The notes beneath the pieces were generated by a model. The model was given only the letters and a program-made list of their open reading frames with translations, had not been told where the DNA came from and made no database searches. The position numbers and the translations under genes were made by a program. This document shows, piece by piece, positions 39,883-47,010 of a stretch of 48,866 bases of DNA; positions within the stretch are counted from its first letter, which is position 1; each line of letters starts with the position of its first letter. Source of the stretch: a virus; the IMG/VR virus record IMGVR_UViG_3300049491_000970, positions 1 through 48,866 of that record; one strand, written 5' to 3'.

Positions 39883-40790
39883 GAGACGTATTGCAGAGCG
39901 GCGGGGTCGGACACCCGTCGGTCAGCTGGAAGGGCGCCCCGGTCGGCGCGGCGATCGAAGGGATCGCCATGCCCCAGTGGGACGAGGAGAAGGGCCGCGA
40001 GAGCGGCTACCTCTCCGTTCCGCAGACCGACATGGAGGGCAACGTCAAGACCTGGGCGGACGGCAGCGAGCGACCGCAAGCTCAGATCATCCTGCTGACC
40101 GCTTTTCGCAACCGGGAGGCCCTGTCGCTCGCGTTCACCGCGGCCAACCCGCAGTTCGAGGACGACGGGTACCGAGCCTGCCACATGCCAGGCAAGGAAG
40201 AGCTGCTCGACCTGCGGCGGGGGGTTGGTGCGCTCGGCGGGGACATCGTCCCCGGGACGTATGTCCGCTGGGCGTTGATCGAGCTCAAGCCCAACACCAA
40301 GGGCGCCGAGCCGATCAAGATCCGCAGCGTTCAGCTGCGGCAGCCGGATGCCGCGTCCCTGGCTGCGGTGGCGGCCTACCGCGCTGCCCACCCGCGTCTG
40401 GCCGCGGCACCCAAGCCCGACGTGATCGCCGGCGGCTGGGGTCAGCAGCCCGCTGCTCAGCCAGGGTGGGGGCAGCAGGCTCCGCAAGGACCGCCTTCGC
40501 AGCAGCCCGCTTGGGGCGCCCCCCCGCCTCAGCAGCCCGCTGCTCAGCCAGGGTGGGGGCAGCAGGCTCCGCACCAGCAGCCCCAGGGACCTTCCCCCGC
40601 TCAGCCGGGGTGGGGCGCTCCTCCTCCACAGGGACCGCCTTCGCAGCAGAACTGGGCTCAGCCCCAGGCCGAGGCGCCCCAGGGACCGCCTCCGCAGCCG
40701 GCCGCGCCAGCTGATCCATGGGCCCAGTCCCCCCCCGCTCAGCCAGGGTGGGGACAGCAGCCGACGCCCGGCGCCGAACCGCCGTTCTGA
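39879..40790 (+). CDS. SSB-like single-strand DNA-binding protein
   Basis: This 303-residue protein has an N-terminal folded domain of about 185 residues with beta strands, then a long disordered linker of G, Q, P, W and A, and a terminal GAEPPF. Folded domain, Q/G/P linker and an acidic-aromatic tip resemble bacterial SSB, whose DDIPF tip binds partner enzymes. Here acid is weak and Glu-Pro-Pro-Phe replaces it. It is coupled to the RecB-like nuclease by ATGA. A perfect 44-base duplication lies in the linker. Confidence 0.72.
   Translation: MRDVLQSGGVGHPSVSWKGAPVGAAIEGIAMPQWDEEKGRESGYLSVPQTDMEGNVKTWADGSERPQAQIILLTAFRNREALSLAFTAANPQFEDDGYRACHMPGKEELLDLRRGVGALGGDIVPGTYVRWALIELKPNTKGAEPIKIRSVQLRQPDAASLAAVAAYRAAHPRLAAAPKPDVIAGGWGQQPAAQPGWGQQAPQGPPSQQPAWGAPPPQQPAAQPGWGQQAPHQQPQGPSPAQPGWGAPPPQGPPSQQNWAQPQAEAPQGPPPQPAAPADPWAQSPPAQPGWGQQPTPGAEPPF
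40443..40573 (+). repeat. Exact 44-base duplication in linker
   Basis: The stretches 40443-40486 and 40530-40573 are identical and code the same QPAAQPGWGQQAP linker peptide in one frame. Shorter related copies follow (QPGWGAPPPQG, QPGWGQQP). An exact copy of 44 bases indicates a recent duplication. Confidence 0.9.
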
Positions 40791-40792
40791 CA

Positions 40793-41074
40793 GTGGCGGC
40801 GAAAGGGGTCACCGCACGGGTGGTCGCCCTGGCCCGGCTCGAGAAGAGGATCGAGACGGCGATGGCGAAGCGGGACAAGACCCAAGAGGCGCTCGACGCC
40901 GCCGAGACTGCTGTCCAGGCCTTGCGGGACGAGTGGGCCTGGGTGGGCGTCCCGCCCGCCTCGGACAGGGGCTGGCCGAAGCCCAAGCCCCCGGTCGACA
41001 TCCTCGAAGGGGCTGAGGAGTTTGCCGACAACGGCGAACCGGAGGCTGACGTCAAGGGCGAAGAGTCCGAGTGA
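40793..41074 (+). CDS. Coiled-coil early protein, unknown
   Basis: From the GTG at 40793 this is 93 residues. It has a coiled coil (LEKRIETAMAKRDKTQEALDAAETAVQAL), then WAWVGVPP and an acidic tail. The start is unclear: a second GTG at 40820 is better placed relative to GAAAGGGG. It follows the SSB-like gene by two bases and ends shortly before a strong hairpin. No family was recognised. Confidence 0.7.
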   Translation: MAAKGVTARVVALARLEKRIETAMAKRDKTQEALDAAETAVQALRDEWAWVGVPPASDRGWPKPKPPVDILEGAEEFADNGEPEADVKGEESE

Positions 41075-41082
41075 ACACCGAC

Positions 41083-41113
41083 GGCGCCGGGAGCAGGGCA
41101 TGCTCCCGGCGCC
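41083..41113 (+). terminator. Perfect 12-base-pair hairpin
   Basis: GGCGCCGGGAGC (41083-41094) and GCTCCCGGCGCC (41102-41113) are exact complements with a 7-base loop. It lies 9 bases after a stop and 32 bases before the next ATG. It should end or weaken transcription between the recombination genes and the small-protein genes downstream. Confidence 0.7.
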
Positions 41114-41144
41114 GCCACCAACCGACTGGAGGCACCACCACATC

Positions 41145-41435
41145 ATGACTGACAAGCCGACAACCAAACAGATCAATGAGGCGTGGGAAAGCATCCGGCG
41201 CGGAGTGGGTCTACCGTTGCGATCCGAGGCCGGGTTCGGGCACCCGCCGCGTGCTCAGGTCCGCGCCGACGACGGGGATCTCTACGGTTACCAGGTACGC
41301 GCCGCAGTGGCGGTGCAACTCGCTGCCGACGTTCTGAGCCACGACGGGTCGCTGCCGGCCGACCGAGAGCCCTGGGTCACGGTCATTGCCCAGTTCATCC
41401 TCGGCGGCGGCGACCTTGAGGAGTCGGGCGCGTGA
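41145..41435 (+). CDS. Small protein, unknown
   Basis: This 96-residue protein starts at an ATG after the strong hairpin, with GGAGG about 12 bases away. It is a mixed alpha/beta sequence (TKQINEAWESIRRG; YGYQVRAAVAVQLAADVLSH; WVTVIAQFILGGGDLEE). Coupled to the next gene by GTGA. No family was recognised. Confidence 0.7.
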   Translation: MTDKPTTKQINEAWESIRRGVGLPLRSEAGFGHPPRAQVRADDGDLYGYQVRAAVAVQLAADVLSHDGSLPADREPWVTVIAQFILGGGDLEESGA

Positions 41436-41710
41436 CGCGGGTCGAGATCAGTCAGGAGTGGCTGGGCAGGCTACGCGCCGGTCGAGTCAGCTGGGTTCCG
41501 CACGAGGGGGCGTCGGGAGCGCAGCGCGGTGATCAGGTGACCCTGGTGGTTCCGGGAAAGAACCGGGAGCCTGAAGCGCAGATCACCGCCGAGGTCACCG
41601 ACGCCACATTGATCACGACCTGGGCCACATTGATCACGACCTGGTCCGATGATCAGGCTCGTCGAGAGCTCGTCGTCGTCACCGTCATCAGCGTGAAGCT
41701 GCTCGGCTGA
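41432..41710 (+). CDS. Small beta-rich protein with internal duplication
   Basis: This 92-residue protein starts at GTG in GTGA. It is beta-rich (RVSWVPHEGAS; GDQVTLVVPGK; AQITAEVTD; RRELVVVTVISVKLLG), with TLITTWATLITTW as a seven-residue tandem repeat coded by an exact 21-base duplication (about 41605-41646). It resembles ASCH-type small domains in outline, but this is weak. Neighbours are early small genes. Confidence 0.68.
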   Translation: MTRVEISQEWLGRLRAGRVSWVPHEGASGAQRGDQVTLVVPGKNREPEAQITAEVTDATLITTWATLITTWSDDQARRELVVVTVISVKLLG

Positions 41711-41713
41711 GCC

Positions 41714-42298
41714 GTGGCCAAGGCGCGCCCGGGTTGCGTCGACAAGGGCTGCGACCTGCCCAAGTGCAGGCAGTCGACCCGCTGGTGCTGGGAGGGGTGG
41801 CTGCGGCGTCAGCCGATCGGGATCCGCGAAAAGCAGCGTCAGCGTCGCCTCGCACTGGTCCCGCCGGACCTACGCCGCAAGGTCTGCCCGGAGCGCCTGT
41901 GGCCACCGGGGCGGCGCTGGTGCTCGGGCTGCCAGTCGTTCGTCCTGCTCACCGACTGCACCGGCGCGCGCTGCCGGACGTGCGCCTCGGTGGCCGGCCA
42001 CGCCGGGCGACTGATCGCCGAGTACGGCGTGACCCGCGAGTTCTTCGAGGCGCTACTGGAGCTGCAGGGCGGGGTCTGCGCGGTGTGCGGGGCGAACATC
42101 CGTGCGCGGCGTCCCGCGATGGACCACGACCACGTCACCGGCCGGCCGCGCGGCCTGGTCTGCGCCGACAACGACTGGGGGTGCAACATGAAGATCCTCG
42201 CCAAGATGGACCACTCGGGCGATCCGCTGGCCATGGCGTACCGATTGGTGGGCTATTTCACGGCACCGCCAGCGGCGAAGGTGCAGGCCAGGGCATGA
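41714..42298 (+). CDS. Recombination endonuclease VII-like protein
   Basis: This 194-residue protein has an HNH/endonuclease VII core in its C-terminal half: CAVCG, then MDHDHVTGRPRGLVC and a following CN (the zinc pair and the catalytic DHDH). The N-terminal half has more Cys (CVDKGCDLPKC; WCSGCQ; ARCRTC) that could bind a second zinc. Endonuclease VII cuts branched DNA, so it likely resolves recombination or replication junctions before packaging. GTG start. Confidence 0.88.
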   Translation: MAKARPGCVDKGCDLPKCRQSTRWCWEGWLRRQPIGIREKQRQRRLALVPPDLRRKVCPERLWPPGRRWCSGCQSFVLLTDCTGARCRTCASVAGHAGRLIAEYGVTREFFEALLELQGGVCAVCGANIRARRPAMDHDHVTGRPRGLVCADNDWGCNMKILAKMDHSGDPLAMAYRLVGYFTAPPAAKVQARA

Positions 42299-42307
42299 TT
42301 CGCCCTG

Positions 42308-43096
42308 ATGAACCCCTTCACCCTCCCGGCGTCCCTCGAGGCGGAGATGCTCGAGCACGCCGGGCACGGTCACCCGCACGAGGTGATGGGGTTCCTGGTC
42401 GGAGCGAGCGAGCGATGCAACGAGCCGTACCGGGCGGTCCGGATGGACAACATCGCGAACGATCCAGCCTGGTATTGCGAGCCGCCGGCCGAGCAGGTCG
42501 AGGCGATGTTCGCCGACCTGGACGACCGCAAGGAAGACCACCACGGGGTCTACCACTCCCACCCGGTGTCCCCGTCGGCGACGCCATCGGACAGGGACAT
42601 CGCGAACTGCGAGGACCTGGACACAGTGCATTTGATCGTCGCGCCGAACGCGACGCCAGCGGTGCGGGCCTGGCGGATCAGCGAGCACGAGAACGGCCGA
42701 CGCTCGGCGGTCGAGGTGCCGATCGTGCGGACCTCCAGCGCCGACCAGGTGATCACGATGCAGGCGCACCTGGTGGTCGACAACGTCGTGGCGATCTCCT
42801 ACCAGTCCCAGACCGGCGACATCCGCGAGCTCACTCGGGTCCGGGTCACCCGGCTGCAGACCGACTCCGTCGTTATCACCTACGAGCGACGCCAGGTCAC
42901 CATCGGTCTGGACCGGATCCGCTCGGTGCAGCTGATCGAGGAGGCGACGCTCGGCGCCCGGCGTCGCGCTTTCGCCGCCAAGCTGCTCCGCCAGGCCGCC
43001 GAGCTGATCGACGAGCACCGCATCGGCGACGGACGCTCGGCCATCGAAGCCGCCTGTCACGCCCTACCCGGCCTACGCCCCCGCATGGGCGAGTGA
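42308..43096 (+). CDS. JAMM metalloprotease with possible WYL-like domain
   Basis: This 262-residue protein has a JAMM/MPN core: PHEVMGFLVG (Glu25) and HSHPVSPSATPSDRD, giving His83, His85, Ser94 and Asp97, the zinc site of M67-type isopeptidases. The spacing from the second His to Ser is one residue longer than usual. Residues 130-220 form a beta-rich part (VVAISYQSQTGDIRELTRVR; RQVTIGLDRIRSVQL) that resembles the WYL fold. No NlpC/P60 domain is fused, unlike tail-tip enzymes, and it lies far from the tail genes. It may remove ubiquitin-like tags. Confidence 0.8.
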   Translation: MNPFTLPASLEAEMLEHAGHGHPHEVMGFLVGASERCNEPYRAVRMDNIANDPAWYCEPPAEQVEAMFADLDDRKEDHHGVYHSHPVSPSATPSDRDIANCEDLDTVHLIVAPNATPAVRAWRISEHENGRRSAVEVPIVRTSSADQVITMQAHLVVDNVVAISYQSQTGDIRELTRVRVTRLQTDSVVITYERRQVTIGLDRIRSVQLIEEATLGARRRAFAAKLLRQAAELIDEHRIGDGRSAIEAACHALPGLRPRMGE

Positions 43097-43105
43097 GGAG
43101 TCACA

Positions 43106-43324
43106 ATGAGTGAACCGCTGCACGAGCCAGCCGACCACGGCACCGAAACCGCCAACTGGCATGCGGTCGGCTGCCGCGGTGGCCAAGTCACGGTGATGAT
43201 GCCGCCGGTCACGATGAGCGCCGACGCGGCCCTCCTCCACGCCGCGTGGCTCGTCGCGGTCGCTGAAGCCCTTGATCCGTCGCAACCCTTCGAGGCTTAC
43301 CTCGCTGCCGTGAGATCGACGTGA
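43106..43324 (+). CDS. Small protein, unknown
   Basis: This 72-residue protein starts at an ATG with GAGGAG. It has a beta-like middle (GGQVTVMMPPVTM) and a C-terminal helix (ALLHAAWLVAVAEALD). Coupled by GTGA to the next gene. No family was recognised. Confidence 0.65.
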   Translation: MSEPLHEPADHGTETANWHAVGCRGGQVTVMMPPVTMSADAALLHAAWLVAVAEALDPSQPFEAYLAAVRST

Positions 43325-43533
43325 GCCGCGCTTGCCACCGCTGCGGCCACGACCGCGACATCCACGAGCACCTGCGCCGCGGCAGCGACTGCGCGTTGTG
43401 CGGCTGCCCGAAGCTCGTCCGCGACATCTCGGTGAGGGCCATCCTGCACCGGCTCGACCAGGTGGTCGGCCTCACCCTCGCGATCGTCGTCACCCGCCTA
43501 CCCGAACGGATCACCAGGAGGTTCCTGCCGTGA
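43321..43533 (+). CDS. Cys-rich mini-protein with membrane helix, copy 1
   Basis: This 70-residue protein starts at GTG in GTGA. CHRCGHDRDIHEH and CALCGC are two Cys pairs for zinc. The C-terminus LDQVVGLTLAIVVTRLPERITRRF contains a hydrophobic stretch followed by basic residues. It is clearly related to the 52-residue protein at 44616-44774 over this C-terminal part. Function unknown; a membrane-attached zinc protein is likely. Confidence 0.7.
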   Translation: MSRACHRCGHDRDIHEHLRRGSDCALCGCPKLVRDISVRAILHRLDQVVGLTLAIVVTRLPERITRRFLP

Positions 43534-43577
43534 GCGGACGGCACCTCAACCGAGCCCTACACCGACAGGAGCGCACC

Positions 43578-44015
43578 ATGAGAGCCATCGCCCGCCGCGC
43601 ATCAGCGCTACTCGCAGTCCTGCTCGCCGCGATCATGTTCAACCCGGGCCCGGCCGCAGCCGCCACGGCCAGCTGGACATCCCACACCTACTGCTCGAAC
43701 AACATCCAGGTGCAGGGCCACTACCTGTACTACTACTCGGGCGGCCTGCGATACGTCCGAGCCGACGGCTACGCCACCTACCTCGGTTCCGGCACCGGCT
43801 ATCTACGCGGGGTCGTCGTGTCAGAGCTGCGCAACGGGCAGACATGGGGCGTGCGTTCCCTGAACTTCACCGGTACCCAGAAGTCCTCGTCGCTGACGGG
43901 CATCACCGAGTCCTACCTTCCCTACGTCCTGAGCAGCCCGACGAGCGTCGTCGATATCAACGTGGATGTCTGGGACAGCTTCGGTAACCACTGCACCCTC
44001 TACCGGCGGCTGTAA
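43578..44015 (+). CDS. Small secreted protein
   Basis: This 145-residue protein has a textbook signal peptide: a basic start (MRAIARR), a hydrophobic core (ASALLAVLLAAIMF) and an Ala cleavage region (GPAAAA near 24-29). The mature part is rich in Tyr, Ser, Gly and has two Cys (TYCSNN and NHCTLY) that could pair. It is likely released outside the cell. AGGAG precedes the ATG; a GTG at 43530 in frame would add 16 basic residues. Exported small proteins in phage early regions can act in superinfection exclusion or lysogenic conversion, but no such family was recognised. Confidence 0.8.
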   Translation: MRAIARRASALLAVLLAAIMFNPGPAAAATASWTSHTYCSNNIQVQGHYLYYYSGGLRYVRADGYATYLGSGTGYLRGVVVSELRNGQTWGVRSLNFTGTQKSSSLTGITESYLPYVLSSPTSVVDINVDVWDSFGNHCTLYRRL

Positions 44016-44049
44016 TCGTGACGTCCCACACCGACAGGAGCACCACACC

Positions 44050-44619
44050 GTGAAGAAGATCCCGACGCTGTACGGACGCACCGAGGACCGTAAGAGTCTG
44101 ACCGACGAAGTCACCCCGGGCTGCGAATGGGTCCTCAAAGGCGAGGGCGCGCCGACCCGGAAGTACGACGGCACCTGCGTTCTGCTGAACCACAACGGGG
44201 CATGGTGGGCGCGGCGCACCGTGAAGCCCAAGAGGATGCCGCCCTCCGGCTTCGTCGAGATCGAGCGCGACCCGACCACCGGCATCACCGTCGGCTGGGA
44301 ACCGATCAGCCAATCATCGTTCGCTGCATGCCACGCCGACGCGCTGGAGTTCGACGGTCCCCGCACCACGGTCGGCACCTACGAGCTGATTGGGCCGAAG
44401 ATCAACGGCAATCCCGAGAGGGTCGAGCGTCACGCCCTGATCCGGCACGAGATCCCCCACGTGCAGGAACTGAACGCATCCCTTGACCCGCTCGCCCTGA
44501 TGGACCTGTGCGCTAGGTACGGCTACGAAGGCGTCGTCTGGCATCACCGCGATCGGCATCTCGGCGACGAACGGATGGCCAAGCTCAAAGTTCGCGATCT
44601 ACTCGGTGGTCGGCCATGA
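44050..44619 (+). CDS. RNA ligase (DUF5565-like)
   Basis: This 189-residue protein is a nucleotidyltransferase: the motif KYDG (Lys38, with EGAPTRKYDGT around it) holds the lysine that takes AMP, EGVVW near residue 160 matches motif IV and KLK near 178 matches motif V. It opens VKKIPTLYGR as in DUF5565 family RNA ligases of actinophages. It probably reseals RNA cut by host antiviral anticodon nucleases. GTG start; the stop is in ATGA. No polynucleotide kinase partner was seen nearby. Confidence 0.85.
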   Translation: MKKIPTLYGRTEDRKSLTDEVTPGCEWVLKGEGAPTRKYDGTCVLLNHNGAWWARRTVKPKRMPPSGFVEIERDPTTGITVGWEPISQSSFAACHADALEFDGPRTTVGTYELIGPKINGNPERVERHALIRHEIPHVQELNASLDPLALMDLCARYGYEGVVWHHRDRHLGDERMAKLKVRDLLGGRP

Positions 44620-44774
44620 CCCGCTGCTCGTGGTGCGGGTGGCGCGACTGCGACTGCCCGGACCTGTCCCGCACGGCGCGTGTCGTCCGATGGCTGGACG
44701 AAGCCGCAGGGCTGACCGCGGCGATCGTGATCGTGCTTCTACCCGAACGACTGACAAGGAGGATCGGCTTGTGA
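44616..44774 (+). CDS. Cys-rich mini-protein with membrane helix, copy 2
   Basis: This 52-residue protein starts in ATGA and stops at 44774, overlapping the next GTG (GTGA). CSWCGW and DCDC are the Cys pairs, and AAGLTAAIVIVLLPERLTRR is a hydrophobic stretch with a basic end. The C-terminal half aligns with copy 1 (LD, GLT, AIV, LPER, TRR in the same order). The pair points to a duplicated family of tiny membrane proteins. Confidence 0.72.
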   Translation: MTRCSWCGWRDCDCPDLSRTARVVRWLDEAAGLTAAIVIVLLPERLTRRIGL

Positions 44775-45460
44775 CCGACTCGGCCGCCCGCTACTGGCAA
44801 GCACACCGCGACCCGTCGGGGGCCCCTATCTCGTTTGATTCCCGGCTGGTTGACACGATGGTCGGGTACGCCTGCCGCGACGGGGTGACCGTCACCCGGG
44901 CCGTCGCCGAACAGGCACTGCATGGGTTCGTGTTCGAGATGGGCGGGATATTCCGTGACGGGCTTGACTACCTGACCTGCGTCGCCGTCGACGTGTGGCA
45001 GGACCGGCACGACATCCTCAACCCCGACGATGACCTTGACGACCCGGTGTACCCGTCCCCCGAGTGGGAGACCGTCGGCACCGTCACGCCGACACCGCCC
45101 CGGGGCGAGGCTGTGGCGGCCCCTGCGCTTCCTGCAGCGTTGGTCTTAGCCGACTCGGTCAAGAGTGTCCGCGAGACGTTGTGCGTAGCGCAGGCAGCCG
45201 TCGCCAAGAGCCGTCGCCCTGACCCTGGCGTACCGGGACACGTGCAGCGTCTCGGCCGGTTGATCGCCGAATGCGACCGGCATCGGCCGCTCGGAACCAA
45301 CGGGAAGCACGGGTCTCTGCACACCGCGACGTGCGGCTGCGAGGGCGTCTCGGAAGGAACCAGCTGGTACGAGCCGGAGTCTGTGGCTGAGGTCGCGGAC
45401 GCGTTCGATCGCGGCGAGAAGCACATGACCAGCGACCCGCGCCTGACCAGGGGCGCCTGA
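44771..45460 (+). CDS. Protein of unknown function
   Basis: This 229-residue protein starts at GTG in GTGA. The first 110 residues look folded (FDSRLVDTMVGYACRDGVTVTRAVAEQALHG; MGGIFRDGLDYLTCVAVDVWQ), the middle is a proline-rich linker, and the last part has short Cys/His segments (HTATCGCEG). No family was recognised. It lies between small early genes and ends in TGATG with the next gene. Confidence 0.7.
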   Translation: MTDSAARYWQAHRDPSGAPISFDSRLVDTMVGYACRDGVTVTRAVAEQALHGFVFEMGGIFRDGLDYLTCVAVDVWQDRHDILNPDDDLDDPVYPSPEWETVGTVTPTPPRGEAVAAPALPAALVLADSVKSVRETLCVAQAAVAKSRRPDPGVPGHVQRLGRLIAECDRHRPLGTNGKHGSLHTATCGCEGVSEGTSWYEPESVAEVADAFDRGEKHMTSDPRLTRGA

Positions 45461-45894
45461 TGGGCGCGGTGCCCGGCGACGTGTGGCAGTGCCGAGATTT
45501 CAGTGAGCCCGTCATCGCGGAGTTCGACGGCAACACCGCGGTGTGCACCCTCTGCAAGGCCCCGCTGGACGACGGGTCGCACGAGTTCATTGTCAATGCC
45601 AAGGCGTTGCGGAGAAACCAGGGGCGGCTCGCGTTCACCGGCGACCCGCAAGGGACGACGCTGGGCGTCGACCTGGAGATCAAGGACGGCGCGTGGCTTC
45701 CCTACGTGGGGTCCACGCCGCTCTTCGGGCGGCTGTCCCGGATCGGCGTCCTTCCGGGCGGGATGGTCGGCGGCCGACCGTCGGCGGCGTTGCTGGTCAT
45801 CCTGGACGACGGCCGCGCAGTGGTCGCGCAGACGTCGTGGCGGAACCTTGCACTGGCCGCTGTCGCGCTGATCGGGAGATGGGGGACGCCGTGA
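45460..45894 (+). CDS. Protein of unknown function with CTLC pair
   Basis: This 144-residue protein starts in TGATG. It has a CTLC pair (about 29-32) and Cys11, beta strands (HEFIVNAKAL; TLGVDLEIK) and a glycine-rich stretch (GVLPGGMVGGRPSAALLVILDDG). The last 30 residues may form a helix. No family was recognised. Coupled by GTGA to the next gene. Confidence 0.68.
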   Translation: MGAVPGDVWQCRDFSEPVIAEFDGNTAVCTLCKAPLDDGSHEFIVNAKALRRNQGRLAFTGDPQGTTLGVDLEIKDGAWLPYVGSTPLFGRLSRIGVLPGGMVGGRPSAALLVILDDGRAVVAQTSWRNLALAAVALIGRWGTP

Positions 45895-46118
45895 GCGACA
45901 ACCAGTTACCCGACTCGATCAATCAGCTGACCGACCGAATCGCGGCGGCACTGGCGATCCACGCGCCGCACTGCAGTCGATGCCTGCGGCCTGTGGTGAA
46001 ATGCAGCGGTCAAGAGCGCTGGCGGGGCGAGTTCACCCACGACGCTGATCCTCAATGCGTCGCCTGTGCCGCTTCTTGGCCCTGTCCGACCATCCGCGTC
46101 CTCGGAGCCACCCCGTGA
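45891..46118 (+). CDS. Small cysteine-rich protein
   Basis: This 75-residue protein starts at GTG in GTGA. The N-terminus is a helix (LPDSINQLTDRIAAALAIHA). Three Cys pairs follow (CSRC; a lone VKCSG; QCVACAASWPC) and may hold two zinc ions. No family was recognised. The stop overlaps the next GTG start. Confidence 0.68.
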   Translation: MSDNQLPDSINQLTDRIAAALAIHAPHCSRCLRPVVKCSGQERWRGEFTHDADPQCVACAASWPCPTIRVLGATP

Positions 46119-46324
46119 GCGAGCACGTCGACCAGGTACTGGTCACCGTCGAGATCGAGACGCCGCTCGCCAAGGGTGACTTCATCGCCGTGCCCTGGGA
46201 CGACCTGCGCACCAAGCTCGAGGCGATCCGGGCCGTCGAGGGTGTCGAGCTGGGCCGCGAGCGCCTGGTGGTCGGGCTGGCCGTCGAGATGCACCCGCAC
46301 GCTGAGAGTGATCGCTTCCTCTGA
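46115..46324 (+). CDS. Small acidic protein, unknown
   Basis: This 69-residue protein starts at GTG in GTGA. It alternates strands (DQVLVTVEIETP; DFIAVPWDD; RLVVGLAVEMH) and has a helix LRTKLEAIRAVEG. No family was recognised. It is the last gene of the second early operon and is followed by a gap of 72 bases. Confidence 0.68.
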   Translation: MSEHVDQVLVTVEIETPLAKGDFIAVPWDDLRTKLEAIRAVEGVELGRERLVVGLAVEMHPHAESDRFL

Positions 46325-46396
46325 TCCGCTGTCCCCGCTCCTGATCCGCCGTCGCCGCGCCCCGTCTCGTTACCCTGCCCGCGAGGGAGGATCGAG

Positions 46397-46717
46397 ATGG
46401 ATCGTGCAGCACTGCTCTCCGCACCGCCGAACGCGTGGGCATGCACCGCTTGTGGTCGCCAGTACCTGGCACCGGCCGGCAAGGCGGGTGTGCCGCTGCA
46501 CCCCTGCCCGAAGATGGCCGGCCTGATGACCCCGTTCACCAGGCCCGGGGTCTCGGCTGGCGTCGTCCGTGTCGAGCGCGAGGACTACTCGGCCGGCCAG
46601 ATCCTCGCTCGTGACGACGAGGGCCGGGTTGCCGGTGCGGTTTCCGTCGTCCGGGACGACGGCGAGGACCGCGCGGTCTTCGCCCCCACCGCTGTTGCCG
46701 ACCTGAGAGGGCACTGA
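46397..46717 (+). CDS. Small zinc-type protein opening second virion block
   Basis: This 106-residue protein has a GAGGGAGG site before the ATG. CTACG, then HPCP at about 36-39, could hold zinc. The second half is beta-rich (GVVRVEREDYSAG; AVSVVRDDGED). It is coupled to the next gene by TGATG. Its role is unknown; the genes after it are virion-type. Confidence 0.68.
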   Translation: MDRAALLSAPPNAWACTACGRQYLAPAGKAGVPLHPCPKMAGLMTPFTRPGVSAGVVRVEREDYSAGQILARDDEGRVAGAVSVVRDDGEDRAVFAPTAVADLRGH

Positions 46718-47010
46718 TGGACGACGAGAAGGCTGCCGCATTCGCGGCGGCAGCGGCAGCGCACGGCGCGCAGCAGGTCGAAGTGCTCGAAGAGGCGCTC
46801 GGTCGGCTGCGCGACAAGGCCGACCGGTTCGAGCAGTTGGCCGGGCAGATCCGCTCGGACATCGAGGTCGCCGAGACCGCGCTCGAGGCGGCCAGGGCCG
46901 AGCAAGCGGAGTGGGCGACGAAGGCCGCTGATGCGGTGCCCGCCGAACTTACCGAAACCACCACCGCCGAAGCCAGCGTGGCCGAGGCCCTCGGGGAGGC
47001 GAAGCTCTGA
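46717..47010 (+). CDS. Coiled-coil protein, unknown
   Basis: This 97-residue protein is nearly all helix: an Ala-rich start, then a long heptad-like stretch (VEVLEEALGRLRDKADRFEQL, IEVAETALEAARAEQAEWATK). TGATG overlaps join it on both sides. It may assist assembly of the virion proteins coded next. No family was recognised. Confidence 0.7.
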   Translation: MDDEKAAAFAAAAAAHGAQQVEVLEEALGRLRDKADRFEQLAGQIRSDIEVAETALEAARAEQAEWATKAADAVPAELTETTTAEASVAEALGEAKL

